A stretch of 64,000 nt of DNA from the NCBI RefSeq assembly GCF_000730605.1, contig NZ_BBIS01000009.1, positions 284,673 to 348,672 on the forward strand, in the 5' to 3' direction. The notes beneath the pieces are model-generated. The model ran no database searches. It was not told the DNA's origin and saw only the letters and a program-made list of their open reading frames with translations. The position numbers were made by a program, and so were the translations under genes. This DNA comes from Pseudomonas monteilii NBRC 103158 = DSM 14164 (GTDB lineage: Bacteria > Pseudomonadota > Gammaproteobacteria > Pseudomonadales > Pseudomonadaceae). Positions 17,653 to 25,439 of this stretch are shown one piece after another; position 1 is the stretch's first letter; every line of letters begins with the position of its first letter.

Positions 17653-19304
17653 TGGCCGCGAACATGACCTCGACCCGCATCATGCCTGCGGCCGAGCAGG
17701 CGTATGCCTACCCGCTGCTGATCAAGCGCCTGCTGCTGTCGGGCGTGCGCTACCAGCCCAACCAGGAAATCGTGTACGCCGACCAGCTGCGCTACACCTA
17801 CACGACGTTGCTGGCGCGCATTCAGCGACTGGCCAATGCGCTCACCGCCGCCGGGGTGAAACCCGGCGATACCGTGGCCTTGCTCGACTGGGACAGCCAT
17901 CGCGCACTGGAGTGTTTCTTTGCCGTACCGATGCTGGGGGCGGTGCTGCATACGGTAAATGTGCGGCTGTCCACCGAGCAGGTGCGCTATACCATGAACC
18001 ATGCCGAGGACCGGTGGGTGCTGGTGCATGACGACTTCCTGCCGCTGATGCAGCAGCTACAGGCCGACCTGCCGACAGTCGATGGCTTCATCCGCCTCAG
18101 CGATGGCGCCCCCGCCGCGCAGGTGGTACCTATGCTGGGCGAGTATGAAGCCATGCTGGCGGCTGCCGAGCCCCAGTTCGAATTCCCGGACTTCGACGAG
18201 AATTCCCTGGCCACGCTGTTCTATACCAGCGGTACCACCGGCAACCCCAAAGGCGTTTACTTCAGCCACCGGCAACTGGTGCTGCACACCTTGGTCGAGC
18301 AGGGCACCCTGGCCGCGTGCGGCGACGTACCGCTGCTGCGAACGGGCGATGTGTACATGCCGATCACGCCCATGTTCCACGTACATGCCTGGGGCGTGCC
18401 CTATGTGGCCACCGCGCTGGGTATCAAGCAGGTCTACCCCGGGCGCTACGAGCCCAATCGCCTGGTGCGCCTTTATCGCGACGAGGGTGTGACCTTCTCC
18501 CATTGTGTGCCCACGGTGCTGCAGATGATGCTCGACAGCGAGCAAGGGCGCTGCACCGACCTGGCTGGCTGGAAGATGCTGCTGGGCGGCAGCGCGTTGA
18601 CCTTGGGTCTTGCCCAGCGGGCCAGCGAGCGGGGCATCAGCGTGCATTGTGGCTATGGCATGTCGGAAAGCTGCCCGCTGCTGAGCATCACCCACCTGAG
18701 CGCCGACCTGCTGGCACAACCCATGGCGCAACAACTGCCTCTGCGCATCGATGCCGGCGTGCCGATTGCTTTGGTGGACCTGCGTATCGTCGACAATGAG
18801 GGCAGGGCGGTGCCGCACGATGGCGAAAGCCTGGGCGAAGTGGTAGTGCGCGCGCCGTGGCTCACCCAGGGCTACCTGCACGAACCGGAGCAAGGCGCGG
18901 CGCTGTGGCTGGGGGGCTGGATGCACACCGGTGACCTGGCCTGCATCGACGCAGCCGGCGTGGTGCGCATCCGTGACCGGATCAAGGATGTGATCAAGAC
19001 CGGTGGCGAGTGGGTGAGCTCGGTGGCGCTGGAAAACCTCATCAGCCAGCACCCGTCCGTCGCCTCGGTGGCGGTCATCGGTATTCCTGACCCACAGTGG
19101 GGGGAACAACCGTTGGCGCTGGTGGTCTGTTGTGACGGTGTGCAACTGGACCAGCCAGCATTGGCCAGGCACCTGCAGCCGTATGTCGACAGCGGGCACC
19201 TGAACAAATGGGCGATACCACGGCAGCTTCGTTGTGTGGACGAGATCCCCAGGACCAGTGTCGGCAAGATCGACAAGAAGCGCATTCGCCAGGCTGAAAT
19301 CTAG
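17652..19304 (+). CDS. AMP-forming fatty-acid/carboxylate CoA ligase, 550 aa
   Basis: Adenylate-forming enzyme that turns a carboxylic acid into its CoA thioester. Motifs in order: P-loop YTSGTTGNPKGV (about residue 192), substrate-pocket HCGYGMSESCP, the GWMHTGDLACID hinge region, RIRDRIKDVIKTGGEWVSS, and the catalytic Lys in RTSVGKIDKKRIR near the C-terminus. The ATG at 17652 overlaps the previous stop (TGATG); earlier in-frame ATGs lie inside the dehydrogenase gene. Most like medium-chain acyl ligases (AlkK-type). Last gene of the operon; it would activate the acid that the dehydrogenase then oxidises. Confidence 0.9.
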   Translation: MAANMTSTRIMPAAEQAYAYPLLIKRLLLSGVRYQPNQEIVYADQLRYTYTTLLARIQRLANALTAAGVKPGDTVALLDWDSHRALECFFAVPMLGAVLHTVNVRLSTEQVRYTMNHAEDRWVLVHDDFLPLMQQLQADLPTVDGFIRLSDGAPAAQVVPMLGEYEAMLAAAEPQFEFPDFDENSLATLFYTSGTTGNPKGVYFSHRQLVLHTLVEQGTLAACGDVPLLRTGDVYMPITPMFHVHAWGVPYVATALGIKQVYPGRYEPNRLVRLYRDEGVTFSHCVPTVLQMMLDSEQGRCTDLAGWKMLLGGSALTLGLAQRASERGISVHCGYGMSESCPLLSITHLSADLLAQPMAQQLPLRIDAGVPIALVDLRIVDNEGRAVPHDGESLGEVVVRAPWLTQGYLHEPEQGAALWLGGWMHTGDLACIDAAGVVRIRDRIKDVIKTGGEWVSSVALENLISQHPSVASVAVIGIPDPQWGEQPLALVVCCDGVQLDQPALARHLQPYVDSGHLNKWAIPRQLRCVDEIPRTSVGKIDKKRIRQAEI

Positions 19305-19323
19305 GTTTGGCGTGCGACTTTCA

Positions 19324-19340
19324 GGGGCGCAAAGCGCCCC
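19324..19340 (+). terminator. hairpin after the acyl-CoA ligase gene
   Basis: GGGGCGCAAAGCGCCCC forms a seven-pair stem with a three-base loop 20 bases after the ligase stop. There is no run of T after it on the plus strand, so it may end transcription only partly. The sequence on to 19457 shows no gene. Confidence 0.45.
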
Positions 19341-19457
19341 AAATCCCCGCCAGGCAAGGGAACGGCGGTTTGCTCATGTTTAGCCAGGTAAAGTTAGGTA
19401 AAAGCGGCCACGGCATATACACGGATCAGTATTGTGGTTTGTACTGTTCGGTCAAAG

Positions 19458-20267
19458 ATGCCAAAGATGAACACACTTCCGTCGCAGCCAAGCGCTGAAC
19501 GCGGGGCGTTCTCCAGTTTCGAGGCGTGTCGCAACACCCAGCAGGGCCCCGTGGTGATCCTTGCCTCCGGCGCTTCTGCCAGGCATTTTCCGTTGGGCGA
19601 GTTCGCACATTTGCCCATCATTGCCATGAACGGCTCGGTCGCCATGACCGCCGAACACGGTATCCACCCCTTCTTCTACGTGTGCACCGACAAAAGCTTT
19701 AGCCAGCAGCAGCCGGCCTTGTTTGCCACTGCCTTGCGCGACAGCGAACGCCTGGCACTCTGGCCTGAGCAATACGAAGGTGCCGATGTGCCGGCCAGTA
19801 CCGAGTGTTATGCCCTGCACAAAGCCGACACACCGGGCCTGCTGGACGGTTTGCGCGGCCATGGTGACAGTTGCGTGTGCAACCGCGCGCTGTGGAGCAA
19901 GCGCAGCCGCTCGATTGCCTTCAGCAAAGACCTGACACATGGTTTTTTCGATGCCCGCACAGTGGCCTATGTGGCCTTGCAGCTGGCGTATCACCTGGGC
20001 TTCGAAGAAGTGCTGCTGGTCGGGGTGGATCTGGACCAGACCGTGGGGCGCTTCTATGAAAACGGGCAGGGCCAGTGTTCGCCGTGCGGGCTCGACCAGC
20101 ACTGGGACAGCCGCATCCTGCCGTCGCTGACGCTGATGGCGCGGGAGGTGGTGAGCGCGCATTTTCACGTCTACAACCTGTCGGCCACCTCACGCATCCC
20201 CGCCGAGCTGATCCCCAAGGTCAACCTCAACGAAGCGCGGCGGATTGCCGGTTGTGCCATTACCTGA
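19458..20267 (+). CDS. MptE/DUF115-like Rossmann protein, possible LPS-core or glycan gene
   Basis: About 269 residues. The early segment GPVVILASGASARHFPLGEF followed by IIAMNGSVAMTAEHGIHPFFYVCTDKSF has the P-loop-like G-x-G/S-x-S pattern and an aspartate after a beta strand that occur in DUF115/MptE-like and Cst-type sialyltransferase folds; FFDARTVAYVALQLAYHLGFEEVLLVGVDL completes the Rossmann core. In Pseudomonas such proteins are often labelled lipopolysaccharide-core biosynthesis, but I cannot prove the substrate. The start is uncertain between ATG 19458 and ATG 19467; neither has a strong ribosome site. It lies alone after the operon terminator, 72 bases before ogt. Confidence 0.6.
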   Translation: MPKMNTLPSQPSAERGAFSSFEACRNTQQGPVVILASGASARHFPLGEFAHLPIIAMNGSVAMTAEHGIHPFFYVCTDKSFSQQQPALFATALRDSERLALWPEQYEGADVPASTECYALHKADTPGLLDGLRGHGDSCVCNRALWSKRSRSIAFSKDLTHGFFDARTVAYVALQLAYHLGFEEVLLVGVDLDQTVGRFYENGQGQCSPCGLDQHWDSRILPSLTLMAREVVSAHFHVYNLSATSRIPAELIPKVNLNEARRIAGCAIT

Positions 20268-20339
20268 GCAAGAAAGCGGATGCGCACGGGGCTGTGGATG
20301 CGTACAGTACGCCCATCGCAAACAGGCAGGTTCACGCTT

Positions 20340-20840
20340 ATGTCCAGCGCATTCACCCTCATGCAGTCGCCCGTCGGCACCTTGACCCTGGTGGCGCGCG
20401 GCGAATGCCTGGCAGCCGTATTGTGGGAAGAGGAGCGGGAAAACCGCGTTCGCCTCGGCGAGGTGTACCGTGACGACCAGTGCCCGGTGCTGCGGGAAAC
20501 TGCACGACAGCTGGGTGAGTACTTTGCGGGTAAGCGGCAGCGCTTCGAATTGGCGCTGGATTTTGCCGGCACCGAGTTCCAGCGCCAGGTATGGGCCGCG
20601 TTACTGGCGATACCCTTCGGTGAAACCCGCAGCTACAGTGACATCGCCCGGCAGATCGGCAACCCCGACGCGGTGCGCGCAGTAGGCGCCGCCAACGGCC
20701 GCAACCCGATTTCGATCATCGCACCGTGCCACCGCGTGATCGGTGCTTCAGGCAGCCTTACCGGCTTTGCCGGCGGCCTGGCGGCCAAGCAGTACCTGCT
20801 GGCGCTGGAGGGCCGGCAAAGCCTGGCACTGGACCTGTAA
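20340..20840 (+). CDS. ogt: methylated-DNA--protein-cysteine methyltransferase, 166 aa
   Basis: Suicide DNA-repair protein that removes O6-alkyl groups from guanine. The active-site motif PCHRVIG (alkyl acceptor Cys) follows GAANGRNPISIIA, and the DNA-binding helix lies in FGETRSYSDIARQIGNPDAVRAVG. N-terminal RNase-H-like half is intact (MSSAFTLMQSPVGTLTLVA). Start at ATG 20340 gives the usual Ogt length. Symbol is by family; the Ada-domain is absent, so it is the Ogt type. Confidence 0.92.
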   Translation: MSSAFTLMQSPVGTLTLVARGECLAAVLWEEERENRVRLGEVYRDDQCPVLRETARQLGEYFAGKRQRFELALDFAGTEFQRQVWAALLAIPFGETRSYSDIARQIGNPDAVRAVGAANGRNPISIIAPCHRVIGASGSLTGFAGGLAAKQYLLALEGRQSLALDL

Positions 20841-20844
20841 CGCG

Positions 20845-21087
20845 TCAGCTGAACCAGCTGGCGACCACGCAGGCCAGTATGGCCAACACCGACCCGGCCA
20901 TCAGGGTGTAGTGCCGGTGGGCCCGCCGTGCATGGGGCTTGACCTCGCGCAGGTACTCGCCGGGTGTCGGCGCGTCCGGCCTATGGCGTAAGCCTTCGGC
21001 CACATCGGCAAGCTGGCCCTGGATCAGCAGGCCGACCAGGTAGTAGGTGCAGGCGTAGCTCAGCAGCGCCAGTAACAGGTAGATCAT
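20845..21087 (-). CDS. small two-helix membrane protein, 80 aa
   Basis: Begins with a hydrophobic helix MIYLLLALLSYACTYYLVGLLI, has a basic/polar middle (RHRPDAPTPGEYLREVKPHARRAHRHY) and a second helix LMAGSVLAILACVVASWF. Its ATG overlaps the stop of the carbon-nitrogen hydrolase gene by four bases, so it is translated with it. No named family; probably a membrane partner or merely co-expressed. Confidence 0.7.
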   Translation of the reverse strand: MIYLLLALLSYACTYYLVGLLIQGQLADVAEGLRHRPDAPTPGEYLREVKPHARRAHRHYTLMAGSVLAILACVVASWFS

Positions 21088-21827
21088 GCCGGGTGTAGGT
21101 CCAAGGGCAGGGCCACGGCGCTGGTGTTGCCGGTGTCCAGCAGGATCAGCCCTTCACTGTGGTCATCCAGGCTCGCCAGCAAGCATCCCTGGCTGTCCCA
21201 CGCCGCCGAGCCGCCGGCGCCGATGAACGTGTCGGCCGGCCCCACGCAGTTGGCCATCAGCACCGGCATGCCCAGTTCACGCGCCACTGCCGGGTAATGC
21301 AGGTAGCCTTCGCGGATGCCCTTGGCGGTTTTCGCCACACTGACCAGATACAGGTCGGCGCCGTGCTCGCGGGCGGCAGCAGCGTGGGCCATGAACATCG
21401 ACTCGTAGCAGATTGCCGGTGCCACTCGGTGCTCACCGACCTGCAGCAGCAATGCCTGATCGCCCGGGGTAAAGTAAGGCAGCTCGTCTTCATGAAGGCG
21501 CCGTTTGGCATAGGCCTGGCGCGCAGCCATGGGGCTAAGAATCGGCATGCCGATGCGGATACCTTCGGGTGTCGGCAACGGCAAGCCAGCCGCAATGGTG
21601 ATGCCCAAGCGGTCACAGGCGGCTTGCAGCGGGTCCAGCCGTGCGGAGCTGACCGGCAGGGCGGCCTGGCGCGCCAGGGTGGGCTCGTAGCCCGTCAGCG
21701 AGAGTTCGGGGAAGACCACCAGCTCGGCACCCAGTGCCGCCGCCTGCTCGATGCAGGCCAGGTGACGTTGGACGTTGCCTGGTACATCGCCCTTGAGCGA
21801 CGCCAGTTGTACGGCGCACAGTTTCAT
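21084..21827 (-). CDS. carbon-nitrogen hydrolase (nitrilase superfamily), 247 aa
   Basis: Nitrilase-fold enzyme that hydrolyses a non-peptide C-N bond. The catalytic triad is visible as Glu41 (FPELSLTGYEP), Lys108 (YAKRRLHEDELPYF) and Cys140 (APAICYESMF). The lack of extra domains makes it a stand-alone amidase of the omega-amidase/carbamoylputrescine-amidase group; substrate cannot be read. Forms a two-gene operon with the downstream membrane protein. Confidence 0.85.
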   Translation of the reverse strand: MKLCAVQLASLKGDVPGNVQRHLACIEQAAALGAELVVFPELSLTGYEPTLARQAALPVSSARLDPLQAACDRLGITIAAGLPLPTPEGIRIGMPILSPMAARQAYAKRRLHEDELPYFTPGDQALLLQVGEHRVAPAICYESMFMAHAAAAREHGADLYLVSVAKTAKGIREGYLHYPAVARELGMPVLMANCVGPADTFIGAGGSAAWDSQGCLLASLDDHSEGLILLDTGNTSAVALPLDLHPA

Positions 21828-21902
21828 CTAAACCCTTCCCTGGTAAAGGTTGAAGGGCCGAGCATACTACCGGCACCAACACCTGTACCAGTGAAGGGTT
21901 TT

Positions 21903-22418
21903 TCAGGTTGCCGGGTGCGCGGCGAAGCGTTGGCGGAACCAGTCGTCGAGCATGGCCTTCTCCGCATACAGGCGGTCGTTGCTGCTGGCGACCCGGCCCG
22001 GGCGGCTGAGGTACATCTTGTCGCTGACCCGTTCCTCCGCTTGCCGGGCGGGTTTGCCTGGCTGTTTGAGGGTGTAGGTCAGGTCAATCGTCGGCCAGGT
22101 GATCTCGCGCATGAAGCGCACATCGTAGGCCTGGCTGTGCCAAGGCTCGAAGCGCCCGGCCAGGTCGATGTCGCGGATGTCGATGACCAGTTGCTGGCCC
22201 GGTTGCAGGTAGCGTTGGCCGAGCTTCTGCAAGTACTGGGTGAGGGTTTTCATCACATAGTCATCGGTGCCACGCTCATAACCGTGGCTGTCCAGGCTGG
22301 CATCGCGGAATTTTTCCGGGTGGTCGAAACGCACCTCGACCTGCGCGGGCGGGGCTCCTTGTGCCATGCTGTCCAGTGACAGCGCCATGAGCACGGCACA
22401 CACGAGGGCGGTACGCAT
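21903..22418 (-). CDS. DUF3016 exported protein, 171 aa
   Basis: Signal peptide MRTALVCAVLMALSLDSMAQG, then the DUF3016 pattern: VEVRFDHPEKFRDASLDSHGY, the QLVIDIRDIDLAGRFEPW stretch, and WPTIDLTYTLKQPGKPARQAEERVSDKMYL. Proteins of this family are periplasmic and uncharacterised. The gene is transcribed away from the phosphatase gene, with 75 bases between the two starts. Confidence 0.8.
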   Translation of the reverse strand: MRTALVCAVLMALSLDSMAQGAPPAQVEVRFDHPEKFRDASLDSHGYERGTDDYVMKTLTQYLQKLGQRYLQPGQQLVIDIRDIDLAGRFEPWHSQAYDVRFMREITWPTIDLTYTLKQPGKPARQAEERVSDKMYLSRPGRVASSNDRLYAEKAMLDDWFRQRFAAHPAT

Positions 22419-22493
22419 GATGCACCTTCGGGGTAGAGTGGGAGTGCTTCCATTTTACGCCTGCCATGGCGCCACCAGCAGAGGAAGATTGTA

Positions 22494-23225
22494 ATGGGAC
22501 GGTTTCGGCGGTTGCTCGCCAATATCCGGGGGCGGGACCTGGCAGTGGGTGATATCCATGGTCATTTCCAGCGGCTGGAGAAGTGCCTGGAAGCGGTAGG
22601 GTTCGACCCGGCCGTGGACCGCCTGTTCAGCGTAGGTGACCTGGTCGACCGTGGGCCGCACAGCGAGGCCGCTCTGGAATGGCTTGCGCAGCCATGGTTT
22701 CATGCGGTGCAAGGCAACCATGAGGCGCTCGCAATCACCCGCGTGCGAGGGGGGCGGCTTGACCTGGAGATGTACCGTGCAGCGGGTGGGAACTGGTTCC
22801 TCGACCTGCCCCGGGCCGAGCAACTTCGCTACGTGGAGCGCTTCGAGCAGTTGCCGATTGCGATAGAAGTGGAAAGCGCAGATGGCCTGGTAGGCCTGCT
22901 GCATGCCGACAGCCCGTTTGCCGACTGGGCAGCCTTGAGGCGTTGGCTGGAGCTGGAACTGGATGACGACCCCAAAGTGCGGGAAGTGTGCCAGTGGTCG
23001 CGGCGGCGGCTGAAGGAAGGCAATACCCAGCCGGTGCAAGGCCTGCGGGCCTTGTTGGTGGGGCACACGCCGGTGCTGGAGCCCAAGCTGCTGGGCAATG
23101 TCTGGCATCTGGACACCGGCGGTTGGGCCAGTGGCCACTTCAGCTTGATGGACATGCGGACGCTGAAACTGCTCAGCGCCGCGCCAGATGCAGCAGCAAC
23201 GCCAACGCCAATGCCACCAGCATGA
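22494..23225 (+). CDS. PrpA/B-type serine/threonine metallophosphatase, 243 aa
   Basis: Calcineurin-like phosphoesterase. All metal motifs are present: GDIHG (AVGDIHGHFQRL), GDLVDRG, GNHEA and the late GHTPVLEP, in the order of PPP-family phosphatases. Similar to bacterial PrpA, which dephosphorylates proteins in stress response. ATG 22494 has a modest site (AGAGGAAG). Its last 53 bases overlap the convergent LysE-type gene. Confidence 0.88.
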   Translation: MGRFRRLLANIRGRDLAVGDIHGHFQRLEKCLEAVGFDPAVDRLFSVGDLVDRGPHSEAALEWLAQPWFHAVQGNHEALAITRVRGGRLDLEMYRAAGGNWFLDLPRAEQLRYVERFEQLPIAIEVESADGLVGLLHADSPFADWAALRRWLELELDDDPKVREVCQWSRRRLKEGNTQPVQGLRALLVGHTPVLEPKLLGNVWHLDTGGWASGHFSLMDMRTLKLLSAAPDAAATPTPMPPA

Positions 23226-23787
23226 CGCCTGAGGCTCGCTCCAGCCATGGCAGGCTACGGGCGAAACGCCGCAGTACCCGCTGGTTACCGATGGCCACGG
23301 CAACCAGCAAGTCCCAGAGCAGCACGATGCTGAACATCCACAAGGCATACGCCGTTTTCCAGCTGTCGCTGGCACTGGCGACCATGCTGGCCAGGCTGGC
23401 ATAGAACAGCGCGTTCTTGGGGTTGAGGATGCCGGACAAGAAACCCATGCCCAAGCCCCGCCACCAACCCGGTACCGCCGACTCGCCCGCGACTGCGCCC
23501 AGGCGGGTTTGCCCGGCATGGCGTAAGAACAGCACGCCGATGTACAGCAGGTAGCTGGCCCCCGCCAGTTGCAGGGCGGTGAACAGCAGGCTGCCTTCCT
23601 GCAGCACCGACAGGCCAGTGAACGCCATGGCGATGAACGCGCCATTGGCCAGGGCGATGCCCAGGCAGGCACCGCTGGCGATGCGCCAGCCGCTGTTGAT
23701 CGAGGTACGCGCCACCAGGAAGAAGTCCGGGCCAGGTGATAGCAATGCGAGGAAGTGGGCGAGGGCGATGATCAGAAACTGTTGCAT
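23173..23787 (-). CDS. LysE/RhtB-family amino-acid exporter, 204 aa
   Basis: Six-helix inner-membrane exporter. The family start MQQFLIIALAHFLALLSPGPDFFLVAR with the SPGPD motif is clear, followed by the GWRIASGACLGIALANG loop and GILNPKNALFYASL. These carriers export homoserine, threonine or other small amino compounds. It is convergent with, and overlaps by 53 bases, the phosphatase gene. Confidence 0.88.
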   Translation of the reverse strand: MQQFLIIALAHFLALLSPGPDFFLVARTSINSGWRIASGACLGIALANGAFIAMAFTGLSVLQEGSLLFTALQLAGASYLLYIGVLFLRHAGQTRLGAVAGESAVPGWWRGLGMGFLSGILNPKNALFYASLASMVASASDSWKTAYALWMFSIVLLWDLLVAVAIGNQRVLRRFARSLPWLERASGVMLVALALALLLHLARR

Positions 23788-23874
23788 GGGTGGGGCTGCT
23801 CTGCGGAAAACCGCAGTCTGCTGCAGGGCCTGTCAGGCGTATTGAACAATATTGCAAGCCCAGGCGGCGGGCCT

Positions 23875-24684
23875 TCAGCGCCCTCGGTACTGCCCCGGCG
23901 TCACCCCCACATGGGCCTTGAACACCCGCTGGAAGTGGCTCTGATCGGCAAACCCGAGCTGGTAGGCCACCTCCGCCAGCGCCGCCCCTTCACCCAACAG
24001 CTGCCGCCCGCGATTGACCCGGGCATTGAGCAGGTAGGCATGTGGTGTCAACCCGGTAGCCGCACGAAACGCACGGATCAGCTGATAGCGCCCGAGCCCG
24101 GCCTGATGGGCCAGTGCTTCCACGCTCAAGTGCGCCGGGTCCTGGCCTTCGATACGTGCGATCAACCCGCTCAATGCGCTTGCCTCCAGGGCTGGGGCTG
24201 CAGATAGCGGTGGCTGTGCCGAGTAGTCCAGGTCCCCCAGAAAGGCAATCAGCGCTGCATCCTTCTCACCGTTGCTGGCGCAGGAGAACAACAGGCTGTT
24301 CAACTCGCAGAATTGCCGATACACCTGTGGTGCCCGACAGATACGCGCCGGTTCGCCTGCGCCGGCACCACTCAGCCCCGATTCCAGGCGCAACTGCGTC
24401 AGCCAGTCGGCGTCCACATGCAGCATCTGGTAGCTCCAGGCTTGCCCGGGCGCGGGGTTGCAGGCATGTACGCGGTGGGCCGGGACAAACACCAGCGTGC
24501 CAGGCGTCAGGCGTTCCTGCCCGTCGGCAGCCCCGGTGAAATGGCTGTGGCCAGCATCCACCGCGCCGATGGAAAACGTGGGGTGGCTGTGGGCCTTGTA
24601 GCAAGCCCGGCTATGGCAGGCGCGGCGACTTTCCACATGCGCAAGTGCCGGGTCGCGCCATAGCGCGGTGTGGGGGCGGGGCAT
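23875..24684 (-). CDS. AraC-family regulator, 269 aa
   Basis: N-terminal cupin-type ligand domain (HSHPTFSIGAVDAGHSHF, PGTLVFVPAHRVHACNP) and C-terminal helix-turn-helix pair (LSVEALAHQAGLGRYQLIRAFRAATG and LAEVAYQLGFADQSHFQRVFKAHVG). Start at ATG 24684 is chosen for the GAGGACC before it; upstream in-frame codons run into the divergent promoter. It is divergent from the LysE-type gene at 24816, a common regulator-exporter pair, so it probably controls that exporter. Confidence 0.87.
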   Translation of the reverse strand: MPRPHTALWRDPALAHVESRRACHSRACYKAHSHPTFSIGAVDAGHSHFTGAADGQERLTPGTLVFVPAHRVHACNPAPGQAWSYQMLHVDADWLTQLRLESGLSGAGAGEPARICRAPQVYRQFCELNSLLFSCASNGEKDAALIAFLGDLDYSAQPPLSAAPALEASALSGLIARIEGQDPAHLSVEALAHQAGLGRYQLIRAFRAATGLTPHAYLLNARVNRGRQLLGEGAALAEVAYQLGFADQSHFQRVFKAHVGVTPGQYRGR

Positions 24685-24815
24685 CACAAGGTCCTCGGTT
24701 TTGCCAGCAGGGTAACAGTTGCCGCGCACCCGTACAGTTTTTAACGCTGACTGTAACTTGACCGCAAGGCCCGGCAGCCGCCGAAATAGACGCCTGTTAC
24801 CAAAGGAAAACAAGA

Positions 24816-25439
24816 ATGGATCTTTCTAGCCTGCTGCTTTTCATACCTGCCTGCTTCGCCTTGAACATGGCACCCGGGCCAAACAACCTGCTGTCGCTTC
24901 ATAACGCCAGCCGCTACGGCCTGCGCACCGCCTGCGTGGCGGGTGGCGGGCGTATCCTGGCCTTCAGCGGTATGATCGCCCTGGCGGCCATGGGCCTGGC
25001 GGTGGTGCTGCACACCAGCGAATACTTGTTCCTGGCCATCAAGGTGGTGGGCGCGGCCTACCTGTTCTACATCGCCTGGCAATTGTGGCGCGCACCGGTG
25101 GGCGAAGCCGTGGTGGCAACTGACCACCCCAGTGGCACGTGGCGCCTGGCGCGCCAGGAGTTCTGGGTGGCGGCCGGCAATCCCAAGGCGATCCTGATCT
25201 TTACCGCCTTCCTGCCACAGTTCGTCTCGGTCGGCAGCGCCACACCGGTGAGCGAGCAGTTCCTGTGGCTGGGTGTATTGTTCCTGCTGCTGGAGTGGGC
25301 GGCCATTGCCATTTACTCAGGCCTGGGCGCCTACATGCAGCGTTGGTTCAGCCAGCCTGGCCCGCGCCGCCTGTTCAACCGGGTCAGTGCCTCCCTGCTG
25401 GGCTGCGCCGGCCTCGGCTTGCTGGCGGCACGCCGCTAG
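24816..25439 (+). CDS. LysE-family translocator, 207 aa
   Basis: Six-helix exporter with the family N-terminus LLLFIPACFALNMAPGPNNLLSLHNASRYG and the GNPKAILIFTAFLPQF helix. The AxAPGPN motif variant marks the LysE/RhtB group. Divergent from the AraC-type gene with 131 bases between starts, which must hold both promoters. Its stop overlaps the stop of the convergent autotransporter gene by four bases. Confidence 0.88.
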   Translation: MDLSSLLLFIPACFALNMAPGPNNLLSLHNASRYGLRTACVAGGGRILAFSGMIALAAMGLAVVLHTSEYLFLAIKVVGAAYLFYIAWQLWRAPVGEAVVATDHPSGTWRLARQEFWVAAGNPKAILIFTAFLPQFVSVGSATPVSEQFLWLGVLFLLLEWAAIAIYSGLGAYMQRWFSQPGPRRLFNRVSASLLGCAGLGLLAARR

